Source of the DNA: Metarhizium brunneum
Lineage: Eukaryota; Ascomycota; Sordariomycetes; Hypocreales; Clavicipitaceae
Direction of reading: 5' to 3'
DNA: 64,000 bases
Assembly (NCBI RefSeq): GCF_013426205.1
Contig: NC_089426.1
Coordinates: 1,054,001 to 1,118,000, forward strand
The position numbers were made by a program, and so were the translations under genes. How positions within the stretch are numbered: position 1 is the stretch's first letter; each line of letters opens with the position of its first letter. A model generated the notes under the pieces. It searched no databases. It was not told the origin of the DNA and saw only the letters and a program-made list of their open reading frames with translations. Shown here piece after piece: positions 47,105-59,326 of the stretch.

Positions 47105-48010
47105 GTTGTCGGCTGCGCTCTGCCCGCGACGTCGGTTCTTTGCCAGGAGATGATGCCGGCGAGGCAGATCGATGGAGGAGACAAAAAGATGAAGCAGTCA
47201 GTCCATTTGACTTGAAGCTCGTGCAAGGTTACTCAAACGCCATTTGACTCTTAGGGCTGAGGTTGCACTGCCCCTCCGTGGATCTTTTGCATGCAACGGG
47301 GATCGATCTACAAGAACGGTAATGAAAAGGCTAGGAGACACGAGTCAGGTTAGTTGAGAGTTGATGTGCCTTTGCCGCCCGACTTGGCTGTGTGTTGAGC
47401 TTGGAGTCATGGTGCAACGGCTGCCGGGCCGTCCATGTCGACCTTCATTTCGACGGCTCTGCCTGCAACTTTTCTGAAACGAACGCAAACGAAAAAGGCC
47501 CCTGGCCCGGTATGTATGTTGCCGGTCAATGTGACGAATGATATTCTAGTCCACTTAGTTGCCAACGGGTACTCCGTAGTCATCGAATGACTATTGCTCC
47601 TGGGCCAAGCGTGGCTATGGCTTTGACTAGCCGTTTGGACATCATTCATGGCACCGGGGCCAATCCCGGATGCGGAATGGTCCATGCAGCGCTTGGAACA
47701 CATGCATAATGGTCAAGTGTGGCGTTTCTTCAAGGCTCCGCTATCTGGGCTGTGATCGGTTAATATCATCAATGGCACAAGTCTGGTCATGACACTTCAA
47801 TGTTGACACCTCTTCCCGTCGCCATTGCTATTCCAAAATCCAAAATTAGGTACTACCCGCCATCAACGTCCAAAGCATGGTGTATGCCCGTGTCTAACTA
47901 TAACATAGATATGTATGCTACGCAACGCCCATCAGAACAATGCAAAACTCCGACGCGACACCCAAAAGGATAAAAAACACAAGCCATCATGTACATAGCC
48001 GCTCTTCAAG
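47105..48010. other. Intergenic region
   Basis: 0.9 kb between the LtrA-family gene and the palmitoyltransferase (both minus). It should contain the LtrA promoter and the palmitoyltransferase terminator. No additional gene is seen. Confidence 0.4.
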
Positions 48011-49348
48011 TTACACGCGGTCGGGTGACACGCCCCCGTCAGGCCCGTCAGGGAACTTGGGCAGTTCGTAGCGCTTCTTGAGATCATCGACAACGGGCCC
48101 GAGTCGGTAGTCGCTGTGCATGCTATCATGGTTACAACAGGGGGAGTGTCGAATGGGCAAGAACCACTCCCAGGGTTCGTTCCCCATGACGGATTTCCAA
48201 TTTTCCCAAAACCCAAGGTCCCACGGATTTTCGTACGGTTCGGTTTTTAAAATGGCAAAGGTGCGGAATGCGTCTTGGTCACGAGCCGACGTCGAGGCCG
48301 CAGCGTCGTCGTCCAGCTGGCCGGACCCGGTTGCACCCGCTACTTTTGGCAGTATTGGATAGGTTATGGTTTGGTATTTTGTTGACGCGGGTGTTCCCAG
48401 TGGAATTCGAACGGCCAAGTTGAATGTCTGCCTTCGTCGCAGCATGTCAATATTGGTGATGTTGGTCAAGAGGAAGCGCCCGCCCGTGAGGGTCATGCCG
48501 AGCGCGAAGAGGCCAAAGAATGAGGATATCACCAGAATGGCAATAATCCAGCCATCGACTTGGATTTCATCAGAGTTGAGTTCCGCGACGAGACAGTAGA
48601 TGGCGATTGCGGCACACAGCCCACAAAGACAAGAGGCGTAAAAGGTAAATTGAACAAAAAAATTAAAGGCTGGTGCCCTATCGGTTAGCAATATTTCCTC
48701 GCCATGCCACACGTCTGGCGAGAGGCGCCGCAAAACTCACAGGTTTCTGACACCATGCCGCCTACCCAGGGACACATGTGGTCCATCTTCCTGACACACC
48801 GACCCATTTCGCGAGAATGATGTGCTCTGTCGGGCTTCCACTGCCGGCATTCTGAGCACCACTTAGGCCGGCCGTCCGCCTCGCACGCAAACACATCCTT
48901 GCTGTAAAAGGCCTCTAGGCCGGGGCTGTCCGGATTCAAGTCGGGCGGAACCCAGGGCGGATCCTCGGGGTCCGTCTTGCGCCTCGATCGGAAACCACGA
49001 CGCTTCTCGCCCGGCTCAGGAGATTTGTCGTCGCGGCCATTCGTAAGGGGGACAAGGCCCGGGTCGCGCTGGACAGTGACGAAGAGCTGGGCGTAGCAGA
49101 CGAGCGCGAGTATGTACAGCGGGAAGAACAGCACCAAGAGGCCGGCAGCAAGACCCGTCTTGCCCTGGCGGCGTAAGATATATTCCACTGGGATTGACAA
49201 GTCAGGTTACTGCTCAGTAGCGCAGTTGTTGTCGGACGAAGAAGAGAGGCTCACCACAAAGACGACCTACGACAGCATATGCCCCAAGGCCAAAGACGCC
49301 GACGAGGAGGGCGGGGATGATGCTGAAGAGCCAGCGAGTATGGGACAT
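48011..49348 (-). CDS. PFA5: DHHC-type palmitoyltransferase, PFA5-like, with DHMC active site
   Basis: 399-aa protein S-acyltransferase from three exons (49348-49255, 49187-48741 and 48669-48011). Two N-terminal membrane segments (about residues 6-28 and 44-66) come first. A cytosolic cysteine-rich domain follows: WCSECRQWKPDRAHHSREMGR, then KMDHMCPWVGG, with active-site Cys170. Two further membrane segments come after the domain (CLCGLCAAIAIYCLV; IIAILVISSFFGLFALGM). The soluble tail contains NPWDLGFWENWKSVMG, the TTxE-like/PaCCT region typical of PFA5. The canonical DHHC is DHMC here (His to Met at the third position); I recall fungal PFA5 proteins having DHFC or similar, so this may be normal for the group. 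Exon 3's acceptor was chosen to give ETSFNFFVQF. Confidence 0.9.
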
Positions 49349-51455
49349 TGCACGCACTACAGCGGCATGGCTACCGCGAGATGTCGACGGACGAGAAGAA
49401 ATGAGGTTGGGCGGTGGTCTGGACGAGTGACGATCATGCAAGGCGGCATGGCGGAGCAGCAAAAAGGGACCGACGATGCGATGATGCAGCGACTTCAGCC
49501 GAGCCAAGTGATGACGCGGGAGCTTCAGTTGACCAAGCCCTCTGGTGCAAAAAAACGGTGCATGTGGCTGTGCGCGTTCACGGTGGCCTGCACAGCCTCA
49601 AGGCGACGAGGCGGAAGAATGGAGCTTCGTCCCCCGAATTTGTCCGTGCGCAATCTCCAGGTCTGGCAAAGTGCCCTCGTTGTTTCTCCTCATCCTTCCT
49701 CGTCCTTGACAAAACAAAGACCGCCTTCTTTTCACTCTCTCGGTCTGTCCACACCGCTGCCCTCGTTTTCCCATGTTTGCTCTACACACCGACCCTGAAT
49801 GGCCCTCGGTATTCTTTTCCCTTCAATGTTATGGCTTTCTCGCAGAGCCAACATGTTCGGGCCCTTCCTCCCATGCGTCATGCACAATCCATGGCGTCAC
49901 GCTGGGGCACCTTTCGGTCAATCGGCTTGCATGCCACCGCGCAAGGCCAACAAGGAAACGAACCGGTCGACCCCGAACGCTGAAAGTGGCACGGGTGCGC
50001 AGTTCCTCGGTGACTAAGGCCGCAGGTCTCCCTCCAACCCCCGTCACCAATCCTCTCCTCGACTTCAGTCGTTTCCCCCTACTCTCAACTCAACACGAGT
50101 CGTTGGCCCCAGGATAGGGAGTCAACCCATGACTAACAACGTCATTACACCAAGAGCCCTTATCATTTCCTCGTCTTGTGACCATCGTAGCCTCAATTTT
50201 ATAGATAACGGTCTGGGCGTGGAGGGCCGGAAGCAGCCGACAATTAATCACCTTGGACAAAATTGGCCAACCACAAAAGCATCAAACCAAGAACCATGGC
50301 CGCCGACACCGGACTCGCGGCTTTTGTGTCCAACACCAGTAATTCCCACCAGTGCCAGCTCTTTTCAACCCTTAGTTTTACGGATGAACACATGACGCGG
50401 GGCAGGAGCTGGACACAGCCGCCTTCTTTCCTGATCTGGTATTGCGTCGAAAGACGAGGCTGGACGGACCACCCATCTGCGTACACATTGACCCCCTTTG
50501 TGCGTCCAGTTCGCCTCAAGGGAAGAGTTCAGAGGGCCCTAGTTGACCTATGTCCCTGGCCTCGGAGCAGCGCGTTTTGCGAATTGCCATTGTCAGCATT
50601 GTTGTACAAAACATGTTTGTTTACTCGTTGAAGGAAGCCTCAATCTTTTTCCCTTGGTCCTCACCGCCCTCCAATCCAATGCCTGATGACAAGGGATCTG
50701 ACCACGTGCAAGATTTCACATAATTACACCGAAGAATTGTAAAACTAGACATCATGACCTTGGCCCCTCTGTCTTTAATGTCGACCCGCCACTTTAAACG
50801 GGGGAGGACAGCCCCATGTTCAAAGCATAGTCTAACCCACCGGGCCTCACGCTCACAACCAGTGCGATAACGCTCCTATGCGTACCGAGGCATCACGAGA
50901 ACACATTGCTTTCCCATTTCAAGGCGTTTTGCATCGAACCGGTCGAAGGCTGTGTAATGTAATATGACTTGGCAAGTGTGTTGTCACAATCCATAACATC
51001 CAACCAGTTGTGCGAGGGCGATATCATCTGTTGTTTCCCTTGCCCCATTGAGCCATTTCCCTTTCCCACAACTAGTTTCGGTGATTTTAACGTGTTACCG
51101 GGCGATCACTGCACCGTACCACAAGGTTTCTATTGGATGCTTGAACACCATGGTGCTTTCCCTTAGCAGTTGCCCCTTACACCAAACGCAGAGTGCGTGC
51201 TCTGTAACTTGCTTCCATGGCAGCCTCATTATATTTTGTCTTGTTGCGCGAGGCGTGCTGTAGTGGACATCCAGTGACCGAAGATATTATAATCCCTTTT
51301 TTTCGTATAAAGTTGCGATGCCGTCCTTGGAATTTCGTTTCATGATCACAACCAGATCACTAGCAACTCAGACAAGGCAACTGCCAACAGTCCTACACAA
51401 CTCTTCAAGGTCTTCTGAAATCAATTCTCCCAACCACCCTCCGTAAACAATCATC
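49349..51455. other. 2.1-kb gene-free region
   Basis: No gene that I can support. The plus-strand frame 49112-49798 overlaps the palmitoyltransferase in antisense and has no family features. The part next to 49348 should be the promoter of that gene. Confidence 0.4.
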
Positions 51456-51617
51456 ATGACGGGCCGGGTTCAATACGACGTTCAGTACTCCTGGAGATGC
51501 TGCTACTGCGGCACAGGGGTATTCCTCTACAACACCACGCCCTCCTGCCTCAACTGCTCTCACCCGCAATGCATGGACTGCCCCGTCTCTACGGACGATA
51601 TTCCTCGCAACTGCTGA
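51456..51617 (+). CDS. 53-aa cysteine-rich microprotein
   Basis: An ATG at 51456 (context ATCATCATGA) opens a 54-codon frame ending in TGA at 51617. The product contains nine cysteines and a tryptophan: SWRCCYCGTG, then SCLNCSHPQCMDCP, and it ends in a Cys. Paired CxxC-type spacing (C-x-x-C ... C-x-x-C-x-H-x-x-C-x-x-C) suggests a small zinc-binding domain of the zinc-ribbon or RING type rather than a secreted effector, since no signal peptide is present. Such tiny Cys-rich proteins are common in Sordariomycetes, where they are listed as hypothetical. The gene may have an upstream exon. Function unknown. Confidence 0.6.
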   Translation: MTGRVQYDVQYSWRCCYCGTGVFLYNTTPSCLNCSHPQCMDCPVSTDDIPRNC

Positions 51618-53735
51618 GGAAGGGCATCGGACATGCGAGGCCTCAATATGAATGACTACAACCACACATGGCTAATCTTGCACCAGCCAGGACGAGATTG
51701 GTCTTGGCTGGTGCGAGATTGGCAGCAAAAGACAATGGTACAACAGTTCGCCTATTCCTATACCAAAGCCGGCACGTGGCTAGCCATCAGCTTCATCATC
51801 GGCATTGTCACGCTGGAAATGACAAGCCATTTCGATTCAGCAATACCTTCTGCCTTGTTTCCATGTTGCACCCCCTTTTGTTTGTTTTTCGCCCTGGTTC
51901 ATGTTCTTTAGCGCCAACATACCTAGAAGGCGAGATATGGCTCACGTCATTGGTTGAAGACGGCGTCGGCGACATCGAGTTAGGGTTATGATTGGAGTTT
52001 CATATTTTTTCTGTTTTCACAGCTTGTTTAGCACGCTCTTTTAAATACTAGTAACGTTGCTTCTTGACGTCTTGCGTGTCAAATTTCCTAACGTGGGTGG
52101 TGGTTTCGATATGTAACGGCCCTCTGTTAACCAAGGACGATGTAGTTTGCGCAATTTTCCAAAGTAGCCGTCCGAGTAGAGGTGGCTAACTCAGTTCGTC
52201 TGTTGAGACACTCAAAATCGCTCTGCTGGCTGAATAATCGAGACACTATCGGTACTAGCACGGTGGTTGGCGCGTTTGACTTTTCGGCCAGGGAGGCAAG
52301 AGAAATCCGGCAATAGTAAACTTGATCGAATATTGATATCCGGCTTATAAATATGTCCTTTTGGCCCTCCCTTTATGGTCCTCACAGTTACGTACAGACG
52401 CGTAAATTGCGTTCTTTGCCCTCTTCCCTTGTCACATTTGTAGGGTACTCAAATCTCAGCTGAAACGAATTATGACGAATTGCCGGAATAGAATGCCGCC
52501 TGGCAAGTAAGTGGTGTGTAGGTCAAGGGTAAATACCTCCTGTAGACGCACCCAGTGCGCGCCAGGGTTGCTCGACAACCGCCCAGCGACAACCAGGTTC
52601 GCGTAGAATTTAATAGCGTGTGCCACTTACCAAGGGCTCGGCGGCCGGTTGCATCAAGCAGTCAACTTGATTGTATGAACCGAGCGTGCCTATCAAATGG
52701 CACTGAACTGCAGCTGCCCTGCGTCGATTGAGCAAGGGCCGCAAGCTGAGACGCGCGGTTGGGGATGTGCGACAACATCGCGAGTGAACCAGGTACGATT
52801 AAGTTTGTCGTGACTCGTCAAGAGCGTTGGGCCTAACCCGTCCAAACAGAGGAACGTTGAGTCTTGAGTCGTTGATCGAACGACTGATAGTCGATGACCA
52901 AGGCGAGATATCTAAGTTTAGAGATGATTTGCTGGCATGGGTTTCCCAAGATTTAACCGTTGGTTTATTACGGTTAGGGTTTGGATCCCGAAATCTTGAT
53001 CGGCCGTTGGTATAAACGGCTCGCGCCGCGCTCCCCGGTGCGGGGCGACATTGAACATCAATGATCAATTGATGCGTGGGTGCCTGGGAGAACCCCTGGC
53101 CTTACACAGGCGTGGTCAGTAGTGGCAGGCCCCTGCCGGACGAGCCTGGCAAATTAGGCCAGTGCCCAGATGTTCGCTAAGTTGACTGCCTTACCGGGCA
53201 AGACGATTGGAGCTCCAGGGGTTAGGCGCCTAAATCCAATCTATCCAAATATTTCGACGAGTTAAATCCAGTCTGACTAATTTTCCGTCTACTCCAGTCC
53301 AATCCGGATTGCCCACAATCCGATAACATCCATGTCACTGATCTTAGTGGTATAGGCGTGGCCAAGAGGGTTTGGCCAGCGGGAAACAACCACCAATACC
53401 CTCAGTGCTGCACGCCATCAAGGCTTTAACCGACAGCCACGACGACGTCCGCCCGCTTTGCAGGCAGCAACGCAAACCATCTTCCCTTGGTGCAGCCCAG
53501 GGCCGGCAGGCCTTGACTGATTGCAAGGAATGATGGTGGCTGTGGGCATGGTTGCGAGCCACCGTACGGCGCGAGAGACCGGTCAGCACATCAGGCAGCG
53601 GCGCATATCGTGCCATTGGAAGCATTAGAGGGACATGTGAAGGAGCTCTGACGAGGAGCGCAAACCAACCTCCCGTCGTCGAGTGCTCGCTGCCGGCCGA
53701 CTCACCGGAAGCATATAGCATTACCCACGCGTCCA
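51618..53735. other. 2.1-kb gene-free region
   Basis: No convincing gene or recognisable element. The region 52500-53300 reads like degraded sequence with scattered stops, and may be an old transposon relic, but no terminal repeats or domain are visible. Confidence 0.35.
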
Positions 53736-54380
53736 TCACACACAGAATAAATAGCCCGTCGATGCCAGAATATTTCTCTTCAGAAATATTGTATCAGAAC
53801 TATCCTCATCAAGGGGCCGCAAATCCAGCTTCTCTGCTAGAGGATGTACTTTGCTTGCCCATTGAGGTGCTGTTTCGAGCGGAACCTTCATTGGATCCTG
53901 GCCCTCAATCTGGGTGCCATCACGCTGCAACCCAAGCTTCAGCCTCCAATTGAATGTAGAGACGAGGGCTTCGGCGAAGCTAGCCAGTAATGCGTACCTC
54001 GTAGGGTCCGGGTCCATAGGATCAGGGATACGAGATAGCTGCCAACGTGCCTCAGCATGATAGAAGTAGTAGTCGCATTCGTAGCTCATCATGATAATGT
54101 TCTTAGAGCAGAGGTCCTCGTAGAGTCGATATAGGGAGCGCAGAGGCGTGTCTCGTACTCGAAATAGAGGTATATAAGAGAGTTGGAGCATGTCCGGCTG
54201 TCGAGATGAAGACATTTGGTCTCCGGTGTTCTGGAGCTCCGTCAGAGACAGCTGCACAGGCACTTGGAAGTGCCACGGAGATGGCCAAAGTAGACGAAAG
54301 AGGAGTTTTCGGCGGCAAGAGCATCTTCGAAGCCGGTTGAAAGATGCCCGCAGTTTCAGCGGACTTTGACTCCGGAACAT
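53736..54380 (-). CDS. Hypothetical protein, 214 aa
   Basis: Uninterrupted frame from an ATG at 54380 to a TGA at 53736. The first 60 residues are basic (FNRLRRCSCRRKLLFR). The rest is rich in aromatic and charged residues with a globular look: SLYRLYEDLCSKN, ECDYYFYHAEARWQLSRIPD, DPTRYALLASFAEALVSTFN. I associate this style with lineage-expanded hypothetical proteins of Hypocreales, but I recognise no domain. It lies next to a RIP-like AT-rich island, so it may be a remnant or a fast-evolving accessory gene. An overlapping frame begins at an ATG at 54420 but is less protein-like. Confidence 0.55.
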   Translation of the reverse strand: MFRSQSPLKLRASFNRLRRCSCRRKLLFRLLWPSPWHFQVPVQLSLTELQNTGDQMSSSRQPDMLQLSYIPLFRVRDTPLRSLYRLYEDLCSKNIIMMSYECDYYFYHAEARWQLSRIPDPMDPDPTRYALLASFAEALVSTFNWRLKLGLQRDGTQIEGQDPMKVPLETAPQWASKVHPLAEKLDLRPLDEDSSDTIFLKRNILASTGYLFCV

Positions 54381-56649
54381 GGTGTCCTGGGAGAGTTGTG
54401 AGGGCGTTGTGTATTGACATGGACGTACAGGTTTACGAGAGGCCGTTGTGTCGCGTTCTGGCGAGAAGATTAGTGGGCGTCACGTGAACCGCCCGCATCC
54501 ATGGCTGTGGCTTGACGCTATAATGCACCGGGCAGGTGTAATGTCAACGGTAATACGGCACCGAGTACCTCGACCGTTAACTAGAGCGTAGGACTCGCCC
54601 CAAACCAGATTACTGCCTTGGCTTTAGGCGTAATGCATTTAGCGAACACTAGCTCGCTAAGCTCTCACCATTTATGGGTGATTTTATTGGTGTAGACTAA
54701 ATATTCTTAAAGCTAAAATAAAGTCTACTAATAGATCTTTAACTTATTTTATCTTATATAATTATTAGTTAATACGTATTTATAACTATTATACCGTGGT
54801 TAACAATAATAATACAACTTGACGTATTACTACTATCTAATTCGCGAATACTTTTTTATAAAATTAGACGGTAAAGAAGAAATAGACGGTATATTAATTT
54901 ACTAAAAACGTATACAAGTTGTGGATGCCGTCTTATGTCAAGAGGCTGTGCTCAGCCATCTACCAGTTACCGTCTGAATTGGACAATAATAACCACCAAT
55001 TGCTTTAGCCGGATTATTACAGGACTTGCAGAGCCATCATTTAATCCAATTAGATGCTGACCTGCACGCCGCATGCCCCTCGATACACAATTTTTGAATA
55101 GGTTGGGCAAGACTTATTAATTGAATTCGTTGTTCGTCGGCATGAGGTCCACATGTAGTTACCAAAAAGATATGACGGCAATGCTTGGTGTTGGGCACAA
55201 GGCTAGACTATATACATTCACTATGGCATCTGAATAAAACGTTCTTGGTTGCATTTCAAATTCGGTACTCATAATCGTTCATGTTTTTTGTGCATTGCAG
55301 ATGATGGATGCGCGATCCTTGAGGTCCCTTAGAGGGGAGAATAAAGAGACAACAACCCGATCCACCAAATGTTTCGGCCATGTCACTTTAGACATTGACT
55401 CAACGAGCGGGAGTGCGATCCTAGTCCCCGTTGCCATGACAGGGGGCACAATAGCCGCCTTGGCGAGAGCTTGACTTGTTTGTGCGATAAGATGAATTCA
55501 TGACTTGTTTGCCATGTACTGCCGTACGTCCATGTCTGTTCACTGTTGTCGGACGATGGGAACAAACACAAGATGAGAGGGCTAACTTAACCCTCGGAGG
55601 ACTTGCCCCCTTTCCGCTTGCAGGCGGTCTCTCTTTGTTTTCTTTTTCCGTCTTGTGGCTCGGGCTTTGGTCCAATGACCTCGTAGCTGTGGATATAGGG
55701 TGCCTTTTCGTACCACAATGGCACCGGATGGCCAACGTCCGTACTTGTTTTGCCTGGTGTGTGACACGGGGAGGGTGCCGCTGATCAACACGGGCTTCAA
55801 ATATTGATTTCCTCGCGTCTCCCTTTGTCTGGGCTGGAGGGGTTGGTCAAAAATAGCGTGGGTGACGGGGCCCGACAGGGACAACGCTCGCGACGCGCGA
55901 CGAGGGCACATTGACGGCATTTGACGGCATTATGCCAGCACACAGGAGTCGCAGCGTCTGCAAACTGGAATGGTTGGGGGCCACGGCCGGTGACTGGGCC
56001 TTGCTGCGAATTTGTCAGTCTATTTCGGGGCGCAACCGCCAGTCATTTGGGCAGGGTTTCCTCAAGACGGAACCAACTGCATCGTGCTACGTATGGCTGC
56101 AGACGTGCAGTGCTGGTTGCTACCCAAGCACTCCCTACCCGTTACTCCGTACATGTAGTGAATATCCCGGTATCGAAGCTCGTCTAGCCATCTGACAGCT
56201 GACGGTACGCTGTCTCTGGACCGGGTCGCTTAACAAGGGTCAACACGCATGGCCTAGATGTTGAAATTAGCTTAATTTGAAATTGTTCTACAGACAAGTT
56301 GAGGCTGTATGACGGCGTACGGTCAGGTCAACGGTAGGAATCGCCCTGGGAGCTGGTCAGAGCTTTAGCCAAGCTGTTATTCATCCGATCCCTCGCCGTT
56401 GTGCGGCCGTGGTGATTATAATAATGCTCCCCCCGCAGCCTCCCCGGCGAGGTAGACACTCGTACGTACTTTTTCCTCGACAACAATATTGTTCGTCTCG
56501 TGTAAATATATAGACCGCCAAAGAGTTTTCGGCGCCAATCTCTCACTTTCGTGTCCCGTGTTTTGCGACATTCCCGCCACTCAACGGCACGAGATTTGTC
56601 ACAAGGGCGCGCATATCTAACCCTAATAAGCAGGCGTAGAACCTCCAGG
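54381..56649. other. 2.3-kb gene-free region with AT-rich island
   Basis: No gene. It includes the AT-rich island at 54650-54925, then ordinary DNA up to the promoter of the 852-aa gene. Confidence 0.4.
54650..54925. repeat. AT-rich, RIP-like island
   Basis: About 275 bp of very low GC with abundant TpA, in a neighbourhood of roughly 50% GC (for example TTATTTTATCTTATATAATT near 54742). It has no tandem unit, unlike the AT-rich minisatellites. This composition is what repeat-induced point mutation leaves in a duplicated element. No coding sequence or terminal repeat survives. Confidence 0.5.
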
Positions 56650-59326
56650 ATGGACAGCCAGTAAGTGAGAATAGCTTACATCTCAGTCACAAGACTATTG
56701 GGTCAAACATTTCTAATTGCAGGGCATTGTCTATCCTTAGGGGGCTGCCTTCCCCTCTCCTAGAGGCCGAGTGTCGGGAACAGGCCAATAACAGGAAGGA
56801 GTGTTATGCTCATATTCAACGCCTTTATAAAGCACGTCAACTCAGGGAATCGTTTGAGTCTCCAATGGCGACCTTTAATAGTAAGCTACAACAAATCACA
56901 GAAGAAATTACAGCTGTTCGCGCCAAGCTCCAAGTTCCCATGGCCAATCGGAATGGTCGGGACGACCAAGATACAGCTGACTATGAGACACAAAAACTTG
57001 TCAAGCAGCTAGCCGAGCTGGTCTCGCAACAACGTGCCCTGTTTCAAGACTATAATCAAGTTGTCCAGCAAGAGGAAGAATACGCAGCAGGACTGGAGAG
57101 AGAGAGGCGACAGGGCTATGCCGAAGTCGCACAGCTTGAGAAGATTGTGGCCAATTTGCGGGCAAAGCTACCCCAGGCCGGAGCGAGCTCATCGCCTGAT
57201 GTCCTTACAATGGACGCCTCTGCAGCTAATCAGGCCTCTGTTAGCAATAGCACTGGCCATGTCGGGCATGAGGAGCAGTCTTCCGGTATGTCAGACGACG
57301 CGAATGTGCCGGCAGCAGAAACCCCCCGACGCCACGGACGCCGTGGAAGTTCCATTGTTGTTGACACCAGCAGTATTAGAGCGCATGAAGAAAGGCCAAA
57401 GGACCTGGCATCGGAACGACGGGAGAGAAAGCGCAAACATAGAGTGAGCCAGGCGGCCTCGGGAGACAAGGTGGCGAAAAGGAGAAATACGGCAAACGCC
57501 AGACTGCTGGACGTGGACAGACCATTCACGGCGACCTTGGCCTCGAACTGGACAGAGGATCCGTGGATCAGCGACAATGGCACCGTCGACTTCCGCAACT
57601 TATATCACAATGGTGAAGTGGTGTCATACTGCATGGTCCTCGAGTATCCACCCGAGAGCGACCGATTTTACATCTTCTACTGTCAAGTTCACGACCAATT
57701 CATGAAAAACATTCCTCTCAACGGGGCAAGACGACACTTGAGGAAACACGAGATGTACGAGTCCGAGCCAGATGAAGTCATGGTTGAAATGTTTGGCGTC
57801 CGGGTCCTGGACTGCACCCAGGATCTAGCCAAGGAGTACAACGATGCCATCTACCCGCATTTCAAGGCAAAAACATGGCGCTCCAGGCAAAAGAAGAAGG
57901 CGGCAGCGAGAGGGACAAATCGATCCAACGGTGATGATGATGCTGTCAACAAGACATATAGCACACCGACGAGAGCGCCTCTTCGGTCGCTGATTCCCCC
58001 AGCCAGGCGATCATCTCGTCAGTGCGTATCAAGCCATACCCTCGGGACGAGACACTGGGAGACTTTGATTACAAATCCCAAAGTGGGCGAGATATACTGC
58101 CTGACCTGGCACAGAGATGACAGAAATTATGCCGTGATTGTACTGCCGATTGGGTCTTTCGAGCCGGTCGGAATTCCGGGCAGTATCCTGGCGACAAATC
58201 TACTGGAAGAGGGACGGCGAAAATCCCATGCCACTGATCCCTCGACTGGGGACTATATTTGGAGCCCGGGGTACGAAGACGGCGGGAAACGAGAAGACGA
58301 AAGAGAGTACCCAGTCATCTATTTTGACAACTCTCTGTTCCCACAGAACGCCAGCTATGGGTGGGCGATGGCCGCCGACCTGCAGGTGTTTGATTCCGAA
58401 GACGCGAGTATTCCCTATCTCAAGACCGTGACCGAGTTTCTCAAAGACAGAAAGGACCGTGGCCAGGCCAACGGCTCGGAAGATGATGGTGCGTGCCTTG
58501 TTCGTACTCCCACCAAAGAGAAGACGCATTAACCGCATAGACAGCGACGAGAGCCGATAGGCAAACCGAAACGGCGGTCGACTCGACACCCAGCGTGCCA
58601 GCCGTGCGAGATGAAAACCATCCCATCCCCCAAATCGACGCATACTTTAATGGCGCTCCGCGTTCCGAGTCTGGCAGCGATTTAGACGACGACGGCTACA
58701 GCACAGACGAGTGGTCCCTCGACCCTAGCGATGACGAGAAAGATGCCTCCACGGAGACCAACATCGCGAGCTGCCAGGATCGGCATAAGCCCCCGGTGGC
58801 CAGGATGGGCACAGGCACCTGCGAGGAGGATTCGTGGGACTTGCCAGGCGACATGATAGTCGACGGCCGTGCAAACGAGCCGAGCCAAACACGTTCTTCC
58901 ACGCAGCAGGCTGGCCTAGCAAGACTAGCATTAGCCTACGGCGAAGGCGCTGCGGAAAAGCAAACCCCCTCGTTGTCGTCGAAGAGCCAGGCGCCGCCGG
59001 ACACATCTGCAGCAGCAGCAGCAGCAGCAGCCGAGTCCCGGCCGTCCTGCGCAAACACCACGACGGCAATCTTCACGCCGAAGCAGCCGGAAGCTCTGGC
59101 CCTTTCGACCGGGGGGCAGGACGTTGGGCGCAAGCCCGAAGGCGGTAGTAGTAGTACGCATCTGAGACACAGTTTTGGGCGGATCCGCGAGACGTGGCCG
59201 GGCTTGGTGCTTCGGCCGGAAGTCCGGACACCGTCTTCGCCGACTTATACGGCTCAGCAGCGCATTACGATCGATCATCTCATGCACACTGCGGGGATGC
59301 CGAAAGCGCCACTGCACACGAGATGA
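56650..59326 (+). CDS. Conserved-looking coiled-coil protein of unknown function, 852 aa
   Basis: Three exons: an 11-nt first exon (56650-56660, ATG GAC AGC CA), 56723-58488 and 58545-59326. The start is MDSQALSILRGLPSPLLEAE. Residues 20-155 are a long heptad-like coiled coil rich in Q/E/K/A. Residues 160-260 are a disordered basic region with RRERKRKHR, a likely nuclear localisation signal. Residues 270-390 hold a globular region (DPWISDNGTVDFRNLY; SDRFYIFYCQVHDQF). A second globular region around 445-560 includes GEIYCLTWHRDDRNYAVIVL and IYFDNSLFPQ. The last 280 residues are acidic then Ala/Ser-rich with a poly-Ala run. I recognise no family; a chromatin or nuclear scaffold role is a guess from layout only. 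Confidence 0.85.

Noticed and set aside
48400..48425. GTTCGAATTCC resembling a tRNA B box
   Set aside because: Lies within the coding exon of the palmitoyltransferase, with no A box or cloverleaf.
49112..49798. 228-codon plus-strand frame
   Set aside because: Overlaps the palmitoyltransferase in antisense; no domain.
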